Positions 35,340-46,095 of a stretch of 64,000 nt of DNA are shown here, in pieces. Source of the DNA: Fomes fomentarius (lineage: Eukaryota > Basidiomycota > Agaricomycetes > Polyporales > Polyporaceae); contig JABYQN010000012.1 of the NCBI GenBank assembly GCA_022606135.1, forward strand, positions 310,001 to 374,000, read 5' to 3'. Position 1 is the stretch's first letter, and each line of letters starts with the position of its first letter. A program made the position numbers and the translations under genes. Below the pieces are notes generated by a model, which was not told the DNA's origin, did not search any database, and was given only the letters and a program-made list of their open reading frames with translations.

Positions 35340-36598
35340 CTTCGGAATACTTCAATCGGCCAGGCAAACAAAATCTCAAAGCCGAAGACCAAGCCCAAAC
35401 CTGCTTGCTCCCACTGTGGTAAGGACAACCACGACTTGTCCAACTGCTACAAGAAGTTCCCGGAGAAGAATCCATGGAACAAGAAGAAGGACAAGGGCAA
35501 AGGCAAGGACTCTGGCTCGACGAATCAGGGTGGTAATGGGAATCAGAACAGACATAATCATGCGCATACTCTTATACCTGTATCTAACACTGTGAACAAG
35601 ATTGCTGCTTCCTTCTACAAGGCGTCTTCGGACGTGGACCGAGCAAACCTCACTGTATGGCTTATGGATTCAGGCGCATCTCAGCATGTTACAGGTTGCT
35701 TCGAGCACTTCACTGAGTACCAGAAGTATGACGAGCCAAAATTCTTCGGAACGGCTCAGTCTGGTGACTCTGGTCGTGTTAAAGGACTTGGTGAAGGAAT
35801 CATCAAGGGATACACCATGGTTGATGGACAATGAGTAAACATCATTCTCCATAATGTCTGCTACGTCCCAGCAGTAGAAGATGCTCGTCTGTTCTCAACA
35901 GGTGTGATAGAGCGTTCAGTTCGTTCATTTATCAAGGGCAGTATTTCATGAGCATCTTTGACAAGGAGCCTGAGGGCCCTGTTGGATCCGGTTTGATGGT
36001 TAAGATTGCGGGTCAGAAAGTTCTGTCTGCTGAGTATATTCCACGGATGAATCTCTATATCTTTGGACTCTTCCTGGATAGGAAGAACTCTGGCATTCTT
36101 GATGCTACACCCAAAGCCACTTTAGATCATGATCTCGCCCATCGCCACTGGGGTCATCCTGGCAAGGAAGCTGTTCGTCGTCTTCCTGATGTGGTTGAAG
36201 GTGTGGATGGTGTAGGGTCTCCATCAGACAAACCTTGTGACGGATGTGCAAAAGGCAAGATGTCTTGCGCTCCGTTTCCTCCCTCACAGAAACGTGCTAT
36301 GGAACCTGGTGTCTTTGTCCATATGGACATTGCAGGACCAATCAGTACCTCAATTGGCAGATATAGCTACTTCTGTGTCTTTGTCGACGACTGTTCTGGC
36401 TTAGGTCAAGTCTATTGTTTGAAGCGCAAGTCCGAACAGGAGGAGGCTTTCAAGCAGTACAAGGCTTGGTCTGAGACTCAGACAGGACGTAAGATCAAGA
36501 AGGTACGCTCCGATCGAGGGGGGGAGTACATGTCTGAATCTTTCGAGGCTCTTCTACTAAGCTATGGGATTGAGCACGATAAGACAATGCCAGGTTGA
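35340..36598 (+). pseudogene. Copia zinc knuckle, protease and integrase
   Basis: The same frame continues after the TAA with CSHCGKDNHDLSNC (C-x2-C-x4-H-x4-C), then the protease active site WLMDSGASQHVTG (about 35659-35697). A TGA at 35832-35834 sits between DGQ and VNIILHNVCYVP, where Trp is expected. A frameshift lies near 35915-35940. The integrase shows the zinc-binding HRHWGHPG and CDGCAKGKMSC. The catalytic core follows: HMDIAGP, FVDDCSG and VRSDRGGEYMS. A TGA at 36596-36598 follows MPG, where CGA is likely original. Confidence 0.8.
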
Positions 36599-38623
36599 CC
36601 ACAGCAGAACAGTCACGCAGAACGTTTTATCCAAACCATTGAAGAGAAGGCTTTATGCATGCTTCATTTTGCTGGTCTCTCTCATGGATTCTGGAAACTT
36701 GCTGTCGACGCCGCTGTTCATATCTACAACTGTCAACCAATGAAACATCTCAAATGGCAATGCCCCATCACTGTTTGGTCTGGTAAGAAGCCAGACGTAT
36801 CATACTTCTGCGTGTTTGGGTGCAAAGCCTATGTACATGTGCAGAAAGACAAACATCATGGGAAGCTCGATGTGAAGGCAGTTGAGAGGACATTTGTGGG
36901 TTATGAAATGGGTTCAAAGGGGTACCGTCTATGGAATCCATTTGCCTGTCAAATTGAAGTATCTTGCGATGTTATCTTCAATGAGACTGTTTTCCCTGCA
37001 CGTGAAGACACTGGCACTCGTCGCGCTACCCCCGATGATAATCCGTTCCCTGAGTATCCATCAAAGGATTCGTCTGATGATGAGTTACCAATCCCTATTC
37101 CTATTGAGGATGATGCTCCTCCTCCTGCTCCAGCTCCTCCTGTAAACCCTGCTCCTGCTCCAGAACAACCTCAGCAACAGCCACCACCTGCTGAACCGCC
37201 TGCTGCTCCTGCTGAAGTACTGCGTCCTAACCATTGTCGTGCTCGTCATCCTCCTGCTGACGGAGATGCCCCTCCTCCTCGTCACTCTGAGCAATCTAAC
37301 AAGGGTGTTCCTCCCAGCCATTACACTAAGGACAACACATATGAGGGTGAACCTCCCGCTCAAGTGGATGCACGTACTGATGCAGATGAAGAACAACATG
37401 AGGCAGAAGCGAGATTAATTCTAGAGTTCATCAACTATTTGCGGTACAAGTCTGGCATTTCTGAGCATCATAAGGACACAATGGCTTCACCCAAACGTGA
37501 ACACTGGAAAGCGGCTGAGCGAGCAGAGTATGAGTCTCTTATGGCGAACAAGACTTGGGTACTGGTTCCTCGCCCAAACGACTGGTCAATTGTCTCATGT
37601 TGCTGGGTCTATGATCGCAAGTCAGACGGACATTACAAGGCACGTCTTGTGGCTCAAGGTTGAACGCAAGTCTATGGGAAGGACTATCATGAAACCTTCT
37701 CTCCTGTTGCTCATTTTGAGTCCATTTGTTATCTCTTTGCACATGCAGCGCTTGAAGACTGGGACATTGATGCAATGGATGTTAAGACTGCGTTCCTCAA
37801 TGGAGACTTGGATGAGGAGGTCTATATGGAACAACCGGAGGGCTGCGTCGTGAAAGGCAAAGAGGATCATGTCTGTCTGCTTAAGAAGGCTATCTATAGC
37901 CTGAAGCAAGCCTTGCGCCAGTGGAACATTAAGATCCACAACTCGCTCATCCAACAGGGATTCATACGGACTTATTCAGATGCCGGAGTCTACATATATC
38001 GCTGACAAGGGGGGGATACAGACCCTGACCGTGTCACAATCATTGTTCTTTATGTCAACAACCTACTTCTCATGGGTAACAGTCAGACGCTGATTGATAA
38101 GGTCAAGAAGGCGCTTGGCAAGCAGTATAAGATGACGGACTTAGGCCCAGTTGAACGGTTCCTTGGTCTGCGTATACATCGAGATTGTCTCTCTAGGACA
38201 CTTGACATTGACCAGGAAGAGTATATTGAGGCTATTCTGTCTAGTTACAAGATGTCTGACTGTAAGCCTGCGCATACTCCTCTCCCTGCTGGAGCAGTTC
38301 TTGAAGCTGCAAAGGCAGAAGCATCGGCATCCCTTCACATGTGATTCCAAAGTTTGATGGGTAGTCTTCTCTATGCCTGTCTTGGGACGCGTCCAGACAT
38401 TGTGTTTGCCATCAGCCGTCTTGGTCAATACAGTGCTAATCCTTCGGAGCAACATCTTAATTATCTTCTCTACGTACTTCGTTATCTCCGAGGAACTTCA
38501 GACTTTTGTCTGTGCTACGATGGTGCATCTAATGCTGGTCTGATCGCGTTTTCCAATTCGGACTGGGCAGAGGATTGTGATGATAGGCACTTGCAAACCG
38601 ACTTCATCTTCAAGATGGCAAAT
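36599..38623 (+). pseudogene. Copia integrase C-terminus, reverse transcriptase and start of RNase H
   Basis: PQQNSHAERFIQTIEEKAL completes the integrase core with its Glu. FGCKAYVHVQKDK and FVGYEMGSKGYRLW are the usual Copia C-terminal blocks, followed by a Pro-rich linker (about 37100-37270). The RT shows KTWVLVPRP, YKARLVAQG, DVKTAFLNGDLDEEVYMEQP and LKKAIYSLKQALRQWN. In-frame TGA codons interrupt at 37661, 38003 and 38342. The catalytic box reads VLYVNNLLLMG instead of YVDD (38057-38062, AACAAC). RNase H begins with MGSLLYACLGTRPDIVFA and SDWAEDCDDR and stops at the Gypsy insertion. Confidence 0.82.
38619..38623 (+). repeat. Gypsy target-site duplication, left (CAAAT)
   Basis: CAAAT before the LTR TG end, repeated at 45177-45181. 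Joining across the insertion restores the Copia RNase H reading frame (FIFKMAN into AISWAS). Confidence 0.9.
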
Positions 38624-39218
38624 TGTCGTGGCGACTTGACGCAGAGCCCCTAGATGCTGATCGGCAGCGATCGATAGGACGAGGCGACGAGGAGCCGAAA
38701 GGCAGAAGGGGGATGGTAGAGGGGGAGAGAAAGAGAGAGAGAGGGACGAACTCAACAAGGACAAAGCAACGACCGGCTCCAAGGCACAAGATCGTTGACA
38801 GCTAGTCTTCAAGCACGAGGTGACAGACTAGTCCCAGTGACCAAGTAATCTATTAGTACGGAGAGTACACATACAGGTGGGGATTCTACTCACCTAGTCC
38901 CAGTGACCAAGAGGTCGAGATGGGGACTAGGGGAGGGCGCTAACTGGTCTTATATACTACTGGGAATCAAACAATGCCAAACAATGATGGGGAGTGAGTC
39001 ATGGGGAGTCACAAGGGTGTGGGAGTCAGAATGAACGAGAATGAGTCATGCGGGAAACCAAGGAGAAGGATCAAAACCGAGAAAAGGGTAAGGATAAAAG
39101 GGGAAGTGGGTAGCTACCAGAGTGACTGGGGTAACAAAGGGTGACAAAGTGTGAGAGAATGGTGATGAAGTGACGAAAAAGAGGCGCTGAAGGAGGCGCT
39201 GGTACTGCATCCGTGACA
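38624..39218 (-). repeat. Gypsy 3' LTR
   Basis: On the minus strand it runs TGTCACGGATGC to GTCGCCACGACA. A TATATAAGACC (plus 38950-38960 region) is the TATA candidate. Confidence 0.9.
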
Positions 39219-39236
39219 TTACCCCCCTCCTATCGT
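39219..39236 (-). promoter_or_regulatory. Gypsy polypurine tract
   Basis: Minus strand AGGAGGGGGGTAA directly before the 3' LTR, the expected plus-strand primer site. Confidence 0.7.
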
Positions 39237-39590
39237 CCGTCGGTCCCCGACGGATCCACGTCCGGGTAGGCGTCCAGACTCCCATTCATATAGTGTGGGG
39301 GTAGTCTCCGTGAAGTTGGTTAGAGGTTGCCACGGCAGGGATTGGAGGATTGCCACCGAAATGCGATGGGGGGCGTTGGGGTTGCGTTTGTGGAATGCGT
39401 CAATGAGCTCCTGGCAGTGGGTGAGGTTCTTTGCGGGCTCCCAGCTGTTGTCGCCTTTCCCTGTAACCCTTCCAATGCACCAGATACTGGAATTGATTCC
39501 GATACTTGCGACTGTCCAAGATCTCCTCGACTTCGTATTCCAGTTCGCCCTCAACCTCGACTGGGTCGGGCTCAGGGGGTAGGTTGCCAT
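39219..39590 (-). pseudogene. Gypsy chromodomain C-terminal part, frameshifted from the integrase
   Basis: Minus strand reads [20 protein letters not shown] and AFHKRNP, the C-terminal helix part of a chromodomain, then a tail to a stop near the polypurine tract. The first half ([21 protein letters not shown]) is in the frame of the upstream integrase. One extra base in GGTTACAGGGAAAGG (near 39457) separates them. Chromodomains steer integration toward modified histones (family knowledge). Confidence 0.8.
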
Positions 39591-40905
39591 TGACTTCGTT
39601 ACCTGTCCATGGAGTTAGACAGTCGATGTGAATGACATCGTGTCTGGGGAGCATCGAGTGGGGGAGTTGGAGTCGGTAAGCAAGGTCGCCCACTCGTTCT
39701 ACCACCACATAGGGACCAAGTCGTTGAGGACCCAGCTTACAGCTTGCTTGGTGAATCGTTACATCCTTGGAGTCCATCCAGACTCGGTCGCCCACTTTGA
39801 ACTCATGAGGCTTCGGCTTCCCCTGTTCGAACTGTTCCTTCATGGTCTCTTTCTCCATCTGCAGTGCAGCTTCTGCCTCTCGTCGAACCTCCCGTAGTGT
39901 CTCGAGCCGTCGCTCCAGGACTGGGAATTTAGAGGGAATGCCAATGGGCACTGTGAAGTCTGGGCGGTATCCGTATATGACCTCAAAGGGCGACATGTCG
40001 AGTGCAGAGTGTAGGCGGCTATTGAGCACAAACTCGGTAGTGGGGAGATGGTCGACCCAATCGTCCTGACGCGCGTTGGTGAAAAGACGAAGGTGCTTCT
40101 CTACCTCCTGGTTAGCATGTTCCGTCTGACCATTGGACTGGGGGTGATATGCCGTAGTGAGTGCATGCTGAATACCCAACTTCTCGTATAATGCCTTCAT
40201 GAATCGGGCTGCAAACTGAGGTCCACGGTCGGAGACGATCTTGCTGGGGATCCCATGAAGACGGAAGATTTCACGGTAGTGGATATCAGCAACTCCTTCT
40301 GCCGTGACGTTTGACGTGGTGGGTAGTACGTGAACTTGCTTGCTGTAGTGGTCGCAGTACATGATGATGGTGTCATACCCATTAACGAGCGGGAGTCCGG
40401 TGATGAGGTCGACGCCCATCGTCTGCCAGAGCCCCTCGGGGACATCATGGGGATGTAGAGTGCCTCGTGGGTGCCGGGGTGCCTTCCGGCGCTGACAAGT
40501 CTCGCACCCTTCCACGTATTTCCGCACGAACACAGCTTGTTGCGGCCACCAGTAAAGACGGCTGACCAGCTCTAGTGTTCCATTCCTTCCCGGGTGTCCT
40601 GAGGCTAGAGTGTCGTGGCAGAGGAAGGTGATGTGCTTGCGCAGGTCCCCTCCCGAGGGAATGTAGAGCTTTCCATGCCAGTAGATAAGACTGTTCTCCA
40701 CTTCCCATTCTAGAAGACCGTTCATCAGCTTACGAGGTCCTTTCTCCTTAAGCACCCGGAGCGCATCGACGACTTCAGGGTCCTGAACCTGCGCATCTCG
40801 GATTTCCTGCTCTAGCGAACTAGTGTCGGTGAGCGTGGCCGAGAGTGTGGCAAACCGCTCTGGCCCGAGAACGATCTGCTCCTGGTTGTCATCGGCATCT
40901 AACAC
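39400..40905 (-). pseudogene. Gypsy integrase and first half of chromodomain
   Basis: The integrase zinc finger includes [20 protein letters not shown] and [12 protein letters not shown]. The catalytic core shows [30 protein letters not shown] and [20 protein letters not shown], giving D, D and E in the usual spacing. [20 protein letters not shown] is the conserved block after the core, and KVGDRVWMD an SH3-like C-terminal segment. The reading is continuous over about 500 residues. It joins the RNase H frame upstream after a one-base shift near 40962. Confidence 0.88.
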
Positions 40906-42995
40906 CTGGTGGATGGGAAGGCGAGAAAGTGGATCTGCCTGCGTATTGGACTTGCCGGGTTGTGGGTGAGATGAAAATCGAAGCGACTAAGGTACAGGGA
41001 CCATCGAGCCTGACGACGGCTGAGATTCTGAGCGGTGCGCCAGTACTCGAGGTTGCAGTGATCCGTGATGATCTCAAAGGGACTTGGCAGGCCCTCCAGA
41101 TAGTGTCGCCAGTCCTCTAGGGCCCGTATGATACCCAGCATTTCGCGGTCGTAGATCTCGTAATTTCGCTCCGCATCTGACATGGATTCGGATCGGAAAG
41201 CTACGGGGTGCCAGAGTTCGTCATCCAGTTTCTGAAGCAGTACTCCTCCGGTTGCGAATCCAGAGGCATCCACCTCAACTCGTGTTGGCCGGGTAGGATC
41301 CCAGGAGATCAGCACTGGTTCGCTCGTGAAAGCGTCCTTCAGTGCCTGAAACGCGCGCTGCTGAGCAAGTCCCCATGTCCATGGTATGTCCTTCTTGGTC
41401 AGGTCATTAAGGGGGCGGGCATGGCGAGAGAAGTCACGTATGAACCGGCGGTAGAAGTTGGCAAACCCTAAGAATCCCCGCAGCTCGCGCAGGTTCCTGG
41501 GGGCTGGCCAGGCGGTGACAGCCCGCACTTTGACCGGGTCCATTGCAACCTCTCCCTCGCAGATGATGAGACCCAGATACTCCACTTCCGTCCGCTCAAA
41601 CTCGCATTTCTCTGGGCGCAGATAGAGGTCGTGCTCCTGAAGCCGTCGTAACACCTCGTGAGTGACCTGTCGGTGCTCTTCGAGGGTACTGCTGAAGATA
41701 AGGATATCATCCAGATAGACGGCAACCTTTCCGGCAGCAATGAGGTCGGCAAAATTGGAGTTCATGAGGGCTTGGAACGTAGCTGGCGAGTTGGTGAGCC
41801 CAAATAGCATGACCCGTGGTTCGGACAACCCCTGGTTGGTGACGAATGCAGCCTTCCATTCGTCGCCTTCCTTGATCCGGACATTGTGGTAACCCCAGCG
41901 CACGTCAAACTTGGTAAAGTACTTGGCTTGACAAAGCCGGCTGATGATGTCTGAAGCGAGGGGGAGGGGGTAACGATTCTTTACTGTGAGGTCGTTGAGC
42001 TTGCGGTAGTCCTGGACGAGGCGAAGCTTGCCATCCTTCTTCTTGACAAAGAACACAGGAGACGCCATCGGCGACTTGGACGGAACGACGTACCCCTTAC
42101 GAAGGTTCTCCTCCAAGAATCGATCTAGCTCCTCCTGCTCATTCGGAGGCATGGGGTACACCTTGGACCGAAGAGTTTCGGGAGCGTCTGGTTTGAGATC
42201 GATGGCGTGGTCATAGGGCTTGTGCTCAGAGAGACGTTCCGACTCTGTTTCAGAGAAGACCTTGGAATACTGGCGGTACCCCTTCGGCACAATCTCCTCA
42301 AACGTCCGCTTGGGCTTGTCTTGGTTTGCCTTCTGTGCCAACTCTGTCGAGTAGGTGTATCCAGCCGCGCACCACAGCTCCTCTGTGGTGTCCTCCAACA
42401 CCTTGTCCTTCCACCACTTCCGACGCTGCACCCGGTTGGTGGCAATCCGCTCAATCCTCGGGGTCCATTCAGCGTCAGTCGCCTCCTGTTCTTCCTCTCC
42501 TAGCTCCATGGTACCCTTCTCCCAGTCAATGTCCGGACTGACCTTGCGTAACCATGGAAGACCTAACACTATGTCCTCGGGACCCAAGTCCGTAACCAAG
42601 AACTCGAGCCATTCTACGTAATCGCCCATGGAAAGTTGTAACCTAGCGTAGTGGGTAATACTTCCTGCAGCGTTGTGGGTACCGTCAATATTAAAAAGGG
42701 GAATGCTGCTGTGCAAAGGATGAAGGAAGACTTGGTTCTTGGTAACAAAACATCGACTGATGAAAAGAGCCATTGCTCCAGAATCTATCATAGCTGCAGT
42801 ACGTACACTACGTTGACGACCATTCAAAAGCACGCTAACACGGAAGTGTGAACTGGAGGAATTCAATTCGGGAATTGTACACGAACTGACACTATCGTAC
42901 ATGCATGCAGGAGGGACATTGGGGGTCGGCGTAGCGGACATATCCGGGGGCACCGCTGTGGCAGCTTTCGCGTGTGCCCGCTCTAAAAAGACCAC
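40899..42995 (-). pseudogene. Gypsy protease, reverse transcriptase and RNase H
   Basis: The protease active site is AAMIDSGAMALFI (near 42790), followed by LGLPWLRKVSPDIDWEKG. The RT shows VFFVKKKDGKLRLVQDYRKL, YPLPLASDIISRL, FTKFDVRWGYHNVRIK and the catalytic AVYLDDILIFS (about 41690-41720), which is intact. RNase H shows VEVDASGFATGGVLLQK, YEIYDREMLGIIRALEDWRH and ITDHCNLEYW. The last residues ([10 protein letters not shown]) are out of frame. One missing A in CACAACCCGGCAAG near 40962 explains this. Open over about 690 residues with no nonsense change. Confidence 0.9.
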
Positions 42996-44175
42996 TGCAA
43001 CGACTCGATCTGCGCTGCCAGCATTTTCTGCTGTTCGAGGAGTTGCGCGAGTAGAGCGCTGTGATCTGGGCAGCGGGGGTAGCAGTGGCCGCTACTGTCT
43101 GCGGCTCGCTGACCTCTTCCACCGTGGCGGCAACGCGCTGAGCAGGAGCCTTCTTCATGAACTTGTCCATGCACATGACCTCACGATGACCTGCACGCCG
43201 ACAGTAGTTGCAGATCTCGCGATCATGACCACCATCCTTCTTCACATGTGCCGTCGAGCCGCACCCATAACACTTCCCTCGCATAAGGCGATTGAACTCG
43301 TCACGCGTACAAGTGGCGTTGATCTCCATGGCATTAGGATCTCGAGCCGGAGGGGTGAATGGAGTCGTGTGGGGAGTGACAGAGACCTTTGGGGTGGGGA
43401 ATGCTGTCGTGCGCCCATGCTCGCGGGCTTTCTCTGCCCGCCGCTGACGGATTCGGACGTCGATGTCTGCAGCCACCTTGATCAGGTCGTCTAGGGAAGC
43501 GATAGGGCGCGCAGTGTGTACAAGTTCGTCCTTGATGGCGCTGGAGAGATGCTCGTAGAACTGATCATGGAGGTCCTGCGAAGAGTAGCCTGTTCGACCG
43601 GCCAGCTCGTTGAAGTGGGCGGCATACTCTGGCAGGGTGAGGTTCCCTTGCCAGAGTTTCCGAAGACGCTCCTTCGCATCTACAGCTTCATCTACCGTCT
43701 CGAAACGTGCCTTGAATTGGGCACGGAACTCGTTCCAGTCACCATTGTAGGGGAGGTTGCCCTGCATAAGTGCCTCCATGGCTGGTGTGGCCCACATGGC
43801 TGCATCGTCCTGCAGGTACGAGAGCACGGTGCAGATCCACTGGTCGTCTCGAGCCCGTGTCGGGTTGCCCTGCTGATCTAGGACATTGAGGGCACTGCCT
43901 TGGGACATGGCCCACATGGTGAAGGCAGCCAGAAAACGGTGTGCTTCGCCTCCCTGTTCTCCCTTGAAGGGAGCGGGCTTCTGCACAGCCTTGGAGGTGT
44001 TGGAGGTGGTGGTAGCAGTTACGAGCGCCGTCATGGATTGGGTGAGCAGAGCCATGGACTGTGCGAGCACCTGCATGGGGTCTGGTGCGGCAGGCGCACC
44101 AGCCTGTCCTTGAGGCTGCTGCGGTCCGCCACCGGGGAGAACCAATGGGGGGGTCTGCTGACCTGGAGTACCCAT
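42983..44175 (-). pseudogene. Gypsy Gag
   Basis: A conventional start at 44175 (MGTPGQQTPPLVLPGG) is followed by a Pro/Gln-rich segment. The capsid region has FKGEQGGEAHRFLAAFTMW, WNEFRAQFKARFETVDEAV, LRKLWQGNLTLPEYAAHFNE and IKVAADIDVRIRQRRAEKAR. Two zinc knuckle-like units follow: CYGCGSTAHVKKDG and CNYCRRAGHREVMC. The frame is open upstream, without an ATG, into the 5' LTR. That extension encodes HAWDTHDLEHCHREKDPDDG and EWYWVPCDQNPCPN, a motif shared with the Copia Gag extension. A one-base shift occurs near 43065. Gag then ends QWSF-TAG at 42983-42985, with five T before the stop. Confidence 0.8.
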
Positions 44176-44582
44176 GATAGGGGGAGCAGATGGTGGCCGT
44201 AAGGGGATTAGAATGGGGGATGCAGGCAGTGCAATAAGCGCTGCGACCTCAAGCTCGTTGTCTGGGGTTTCTGGGCGTGGGGCTTGTGTAACAGGGGACT
44301 CCGCTCTAGGAGTATCAGGAATGGGGATGAACTCGTCGTAGAAGGCTTCTTGGTTGATGTGTCGGGGTTGATAGTGACGATTGGGGCAGGGGTTCTGATC
44401 ACAAGGGACCCAGTACCACTCTCCGTCGTCTGGGTCTTTCTCGCGATGACAGTGTTCAAGGTCGTGTGTGTCCCAGGCGTGAAGTCTTCCGGTGCAGGCC
44501 AGGGTGGGGGGAACGGTGTAGACTTTGATCGATGGGGACGCTCTTCTCAGAGAGTTAGCACTGATGTGGGATCTCGACCTAA

Positions 44583-45176
44583 TGTCGCGGCGACTTGACG
44601 CAGAGCCCCTAGACGCTGATCGGCAGCGATCGATAGGACGAGGCGACGAGGAGCCGAAAGGCAGAAGGGGGATGGTAGAGGGGGAGAGAAAGAGAGAGAG
44701 AGGGACGAACTCAACAAGGACAAAGCAACGACCGGCTCCAAGGCACAAGATCGTTGACAGCTAGTCTTCAAGCACGAGGTGACAGACTAGTCCCAGTGAC
44801 CAAGTAATCTATTAGTACGGAGAGTACACATACAGGTGGGGATTCTACTCACCTAGTCCCAGTGACCAAGAGGTCGAGATGGGGACTAGGGAGGGCGCTA
44901 ACTGGTCTTATATACTACTGGGAATCAAACAATGCCAAACAATGATGGGGAGTGAGTCATGGGGAGTCACAAGGGTGTGGGAGTCAGAATGAACGAGAAT
45001 GAGTCATGCGGGAAACCAAGGAGAAGGATCAAAACCGAGAAAAGGGTAAGGATAAAAGGGGAAGTGGGTAGCTACCAGAGTGACTGGGGTAACAAAGGGT
45101 GACAAAGTGTGAGAGAATGGTGATGAAGTGACGAAAAAGAGGCGCTGAAGGAGGCGCTGGTACTGCGTCCGTGACA
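44583..45176 (-). repeat. Gypsy 5' LTR
   Basis: Minus strand TGTCACGGACGC to GTCGCCGCGACA, 594 bases, near-identical to the 3' LTR. The TATA candidate is TATATAAGACC on the minus strand (about 44905-44915). Confidence 0.9.
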
Positions 45177-45181
45177 CAAAT
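45177..45181 (+). repeat. Gypsy target-site duplication, right (CAAAT)
   Basis: Copy of the CAAAT at 38619-38623. Confidence 0.9.
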
Positions 45182-45505
45182 GGTGCAATCTCTTGGGCAT
45201 CTACTATTTCGCTTTCTTCCACTGAAGCAGAGTACAAGGCATCATCAGATTGCAGCCGTCAGATGATGTGGCTAAGGATGTTTGGCAACAAGTTAGGGGA
45301 TGGTATGAGTGCGTCTACGCCCATGTGTATTGACAACCATGGCGCTATCTTCCTCTCTGAGAACCCGGCTGTTGACCGACGTACAAAACATGTAGAGGTC
45401 CACTACCACTTTGTGCGTGAATACCTCGCCAGTGGGAGTATTGAGATCTACTACGTCCCTAGTGAGGAGAACATTGCAGATGCACTGACAAAGAATATAC
45501 CTTGA
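45182..45505 (+). pseudogene. Copia RNase H, distal part
   Basis: Resumes the interrupted frame with AISWASTISL... STEAEYKASSDCSRQ, the RNase H catalytic Glu region. PMCIDNHGAIFLSENPAVDR, RTKHVEVHYHFVREYLASG and VPSEENIADALTKNIP follow, then TGA. This is the usual end of a Copia polyprotein. Confidence 0.88.
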
Positions 45506-45570
45506 TCTATACTCGAGTATTTTGTTAAGCAATCTGGTCTTGTTTCCTCTGCAGTTTGAACGTGTGGGAG

Positions 45571-45902
45571 TGTTGGAATTACTATGGACTATGGACTATA
45601 GATGCACATTAGGTGCTTATGGGCACAGCATTTTTCTTTGGCTATGTTCCTTCTTACCTGATATGGTACACTCAATACTGTACTTATATGGTTATCAGTT
45701 CTCACTTTGTCCAGTCCATTCCGGTGCGTTCTACACTGCTCCAGATAGTTGTAGATAGTCTTGGATGTGTCCATGTGACCATCTCTAGCACTTTCTACAC
45801 CCTTCTCTTTGTTCTGTCTGAGTCATCGCTCCACCTTTCTTACTCATTGTTGGTTCACTCTGACTCAGACATATCACATGCTCTCCTTTCTGTCACTTAC
45901 TC
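45571..45902 (+). repeat. Copia 3' LTR, forward outer part
   Basis: Same sequence as 33203 onward, from TGTTGGAATTAC to CACTTACTC. It stops exactly at the GAGTA/TACTC target point and is followed by inverted sequence. Confidence 0.85.
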
Positions 45903-46095
45903 TGATGAAGTCTGAACCTGTGAAGGCAAGAGTCGCAACAACTAGTAGACATGCAGACAGACGAGCTATAGGTACTATGTAAGTAAGAGCATAGAGCATA
46001 TAGTAAAACGAAGTACTTACTCCTCAGTCAGTGAGCAAAGACTGAGGAGACAAAGCCCTGAAAGTCCCTCCTTATATACTGTACAGGAGCTGCAT
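45903..46095 (-). repeat. Copia 3' LTR inner part, inverted in place
   Basis: Runs TGATGAAGTCTGAACC to AGGAGCTGCAT. It is the reverse complement of the inner 3' part of the 5' LTR (about 33535-33727), which should have continued in forward orientation. Confidence 0.85.

Larger units (their letters stand above)
38624..45176 (-). mobile_element. Ty3/Gypsy chromodomain LTR retrotransposon, nested in the Copia element
   Basis: Complete structure on the minus strand: 5' LTR 44583-45176, Gag, protease, RT, RNase H, integrase, chromodomain, polypurine tract, 3' LTR 38624-39218. Domain order PR-RT-RH-IN defines Gypsy, and the C-terminal chromodomain places it with chromoviruses. LTRs of 595 and 594 bases differ at only a few sites (for example GGGGAGG/GGGAGG, CATCC/CGTCC), so the insertion is young. 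Single-base frameshifts interrupt the polyprotein; no nonsense codon was found in the main frames. Confidence 0.93.
33203..46095 (+). mobile_element. Ty1/Copia LTR retrotransposon, degenerate, carrying a nested Gypsy element
   Basis: 5' LTR 33203-33727; Gag, protease, integrase, reverse transcriptase and RNase H in Copia order on the plus strand to 45505; 3' LTR from 45571. Domain order PR-IN-RT-RH defines Copia. A 6.55 kb Gypsy element (38624-45176) splits the RNase H part. The insertion site is an older inverted LTR of the same family, with GAGTA on both sides (33198-33202 and 46096-46100). The 3' LTR has an inverted inner segment (45903-46095). Six in-frame stops and one frameshift make the copy non-autonomous. 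Confidence 0.9.
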
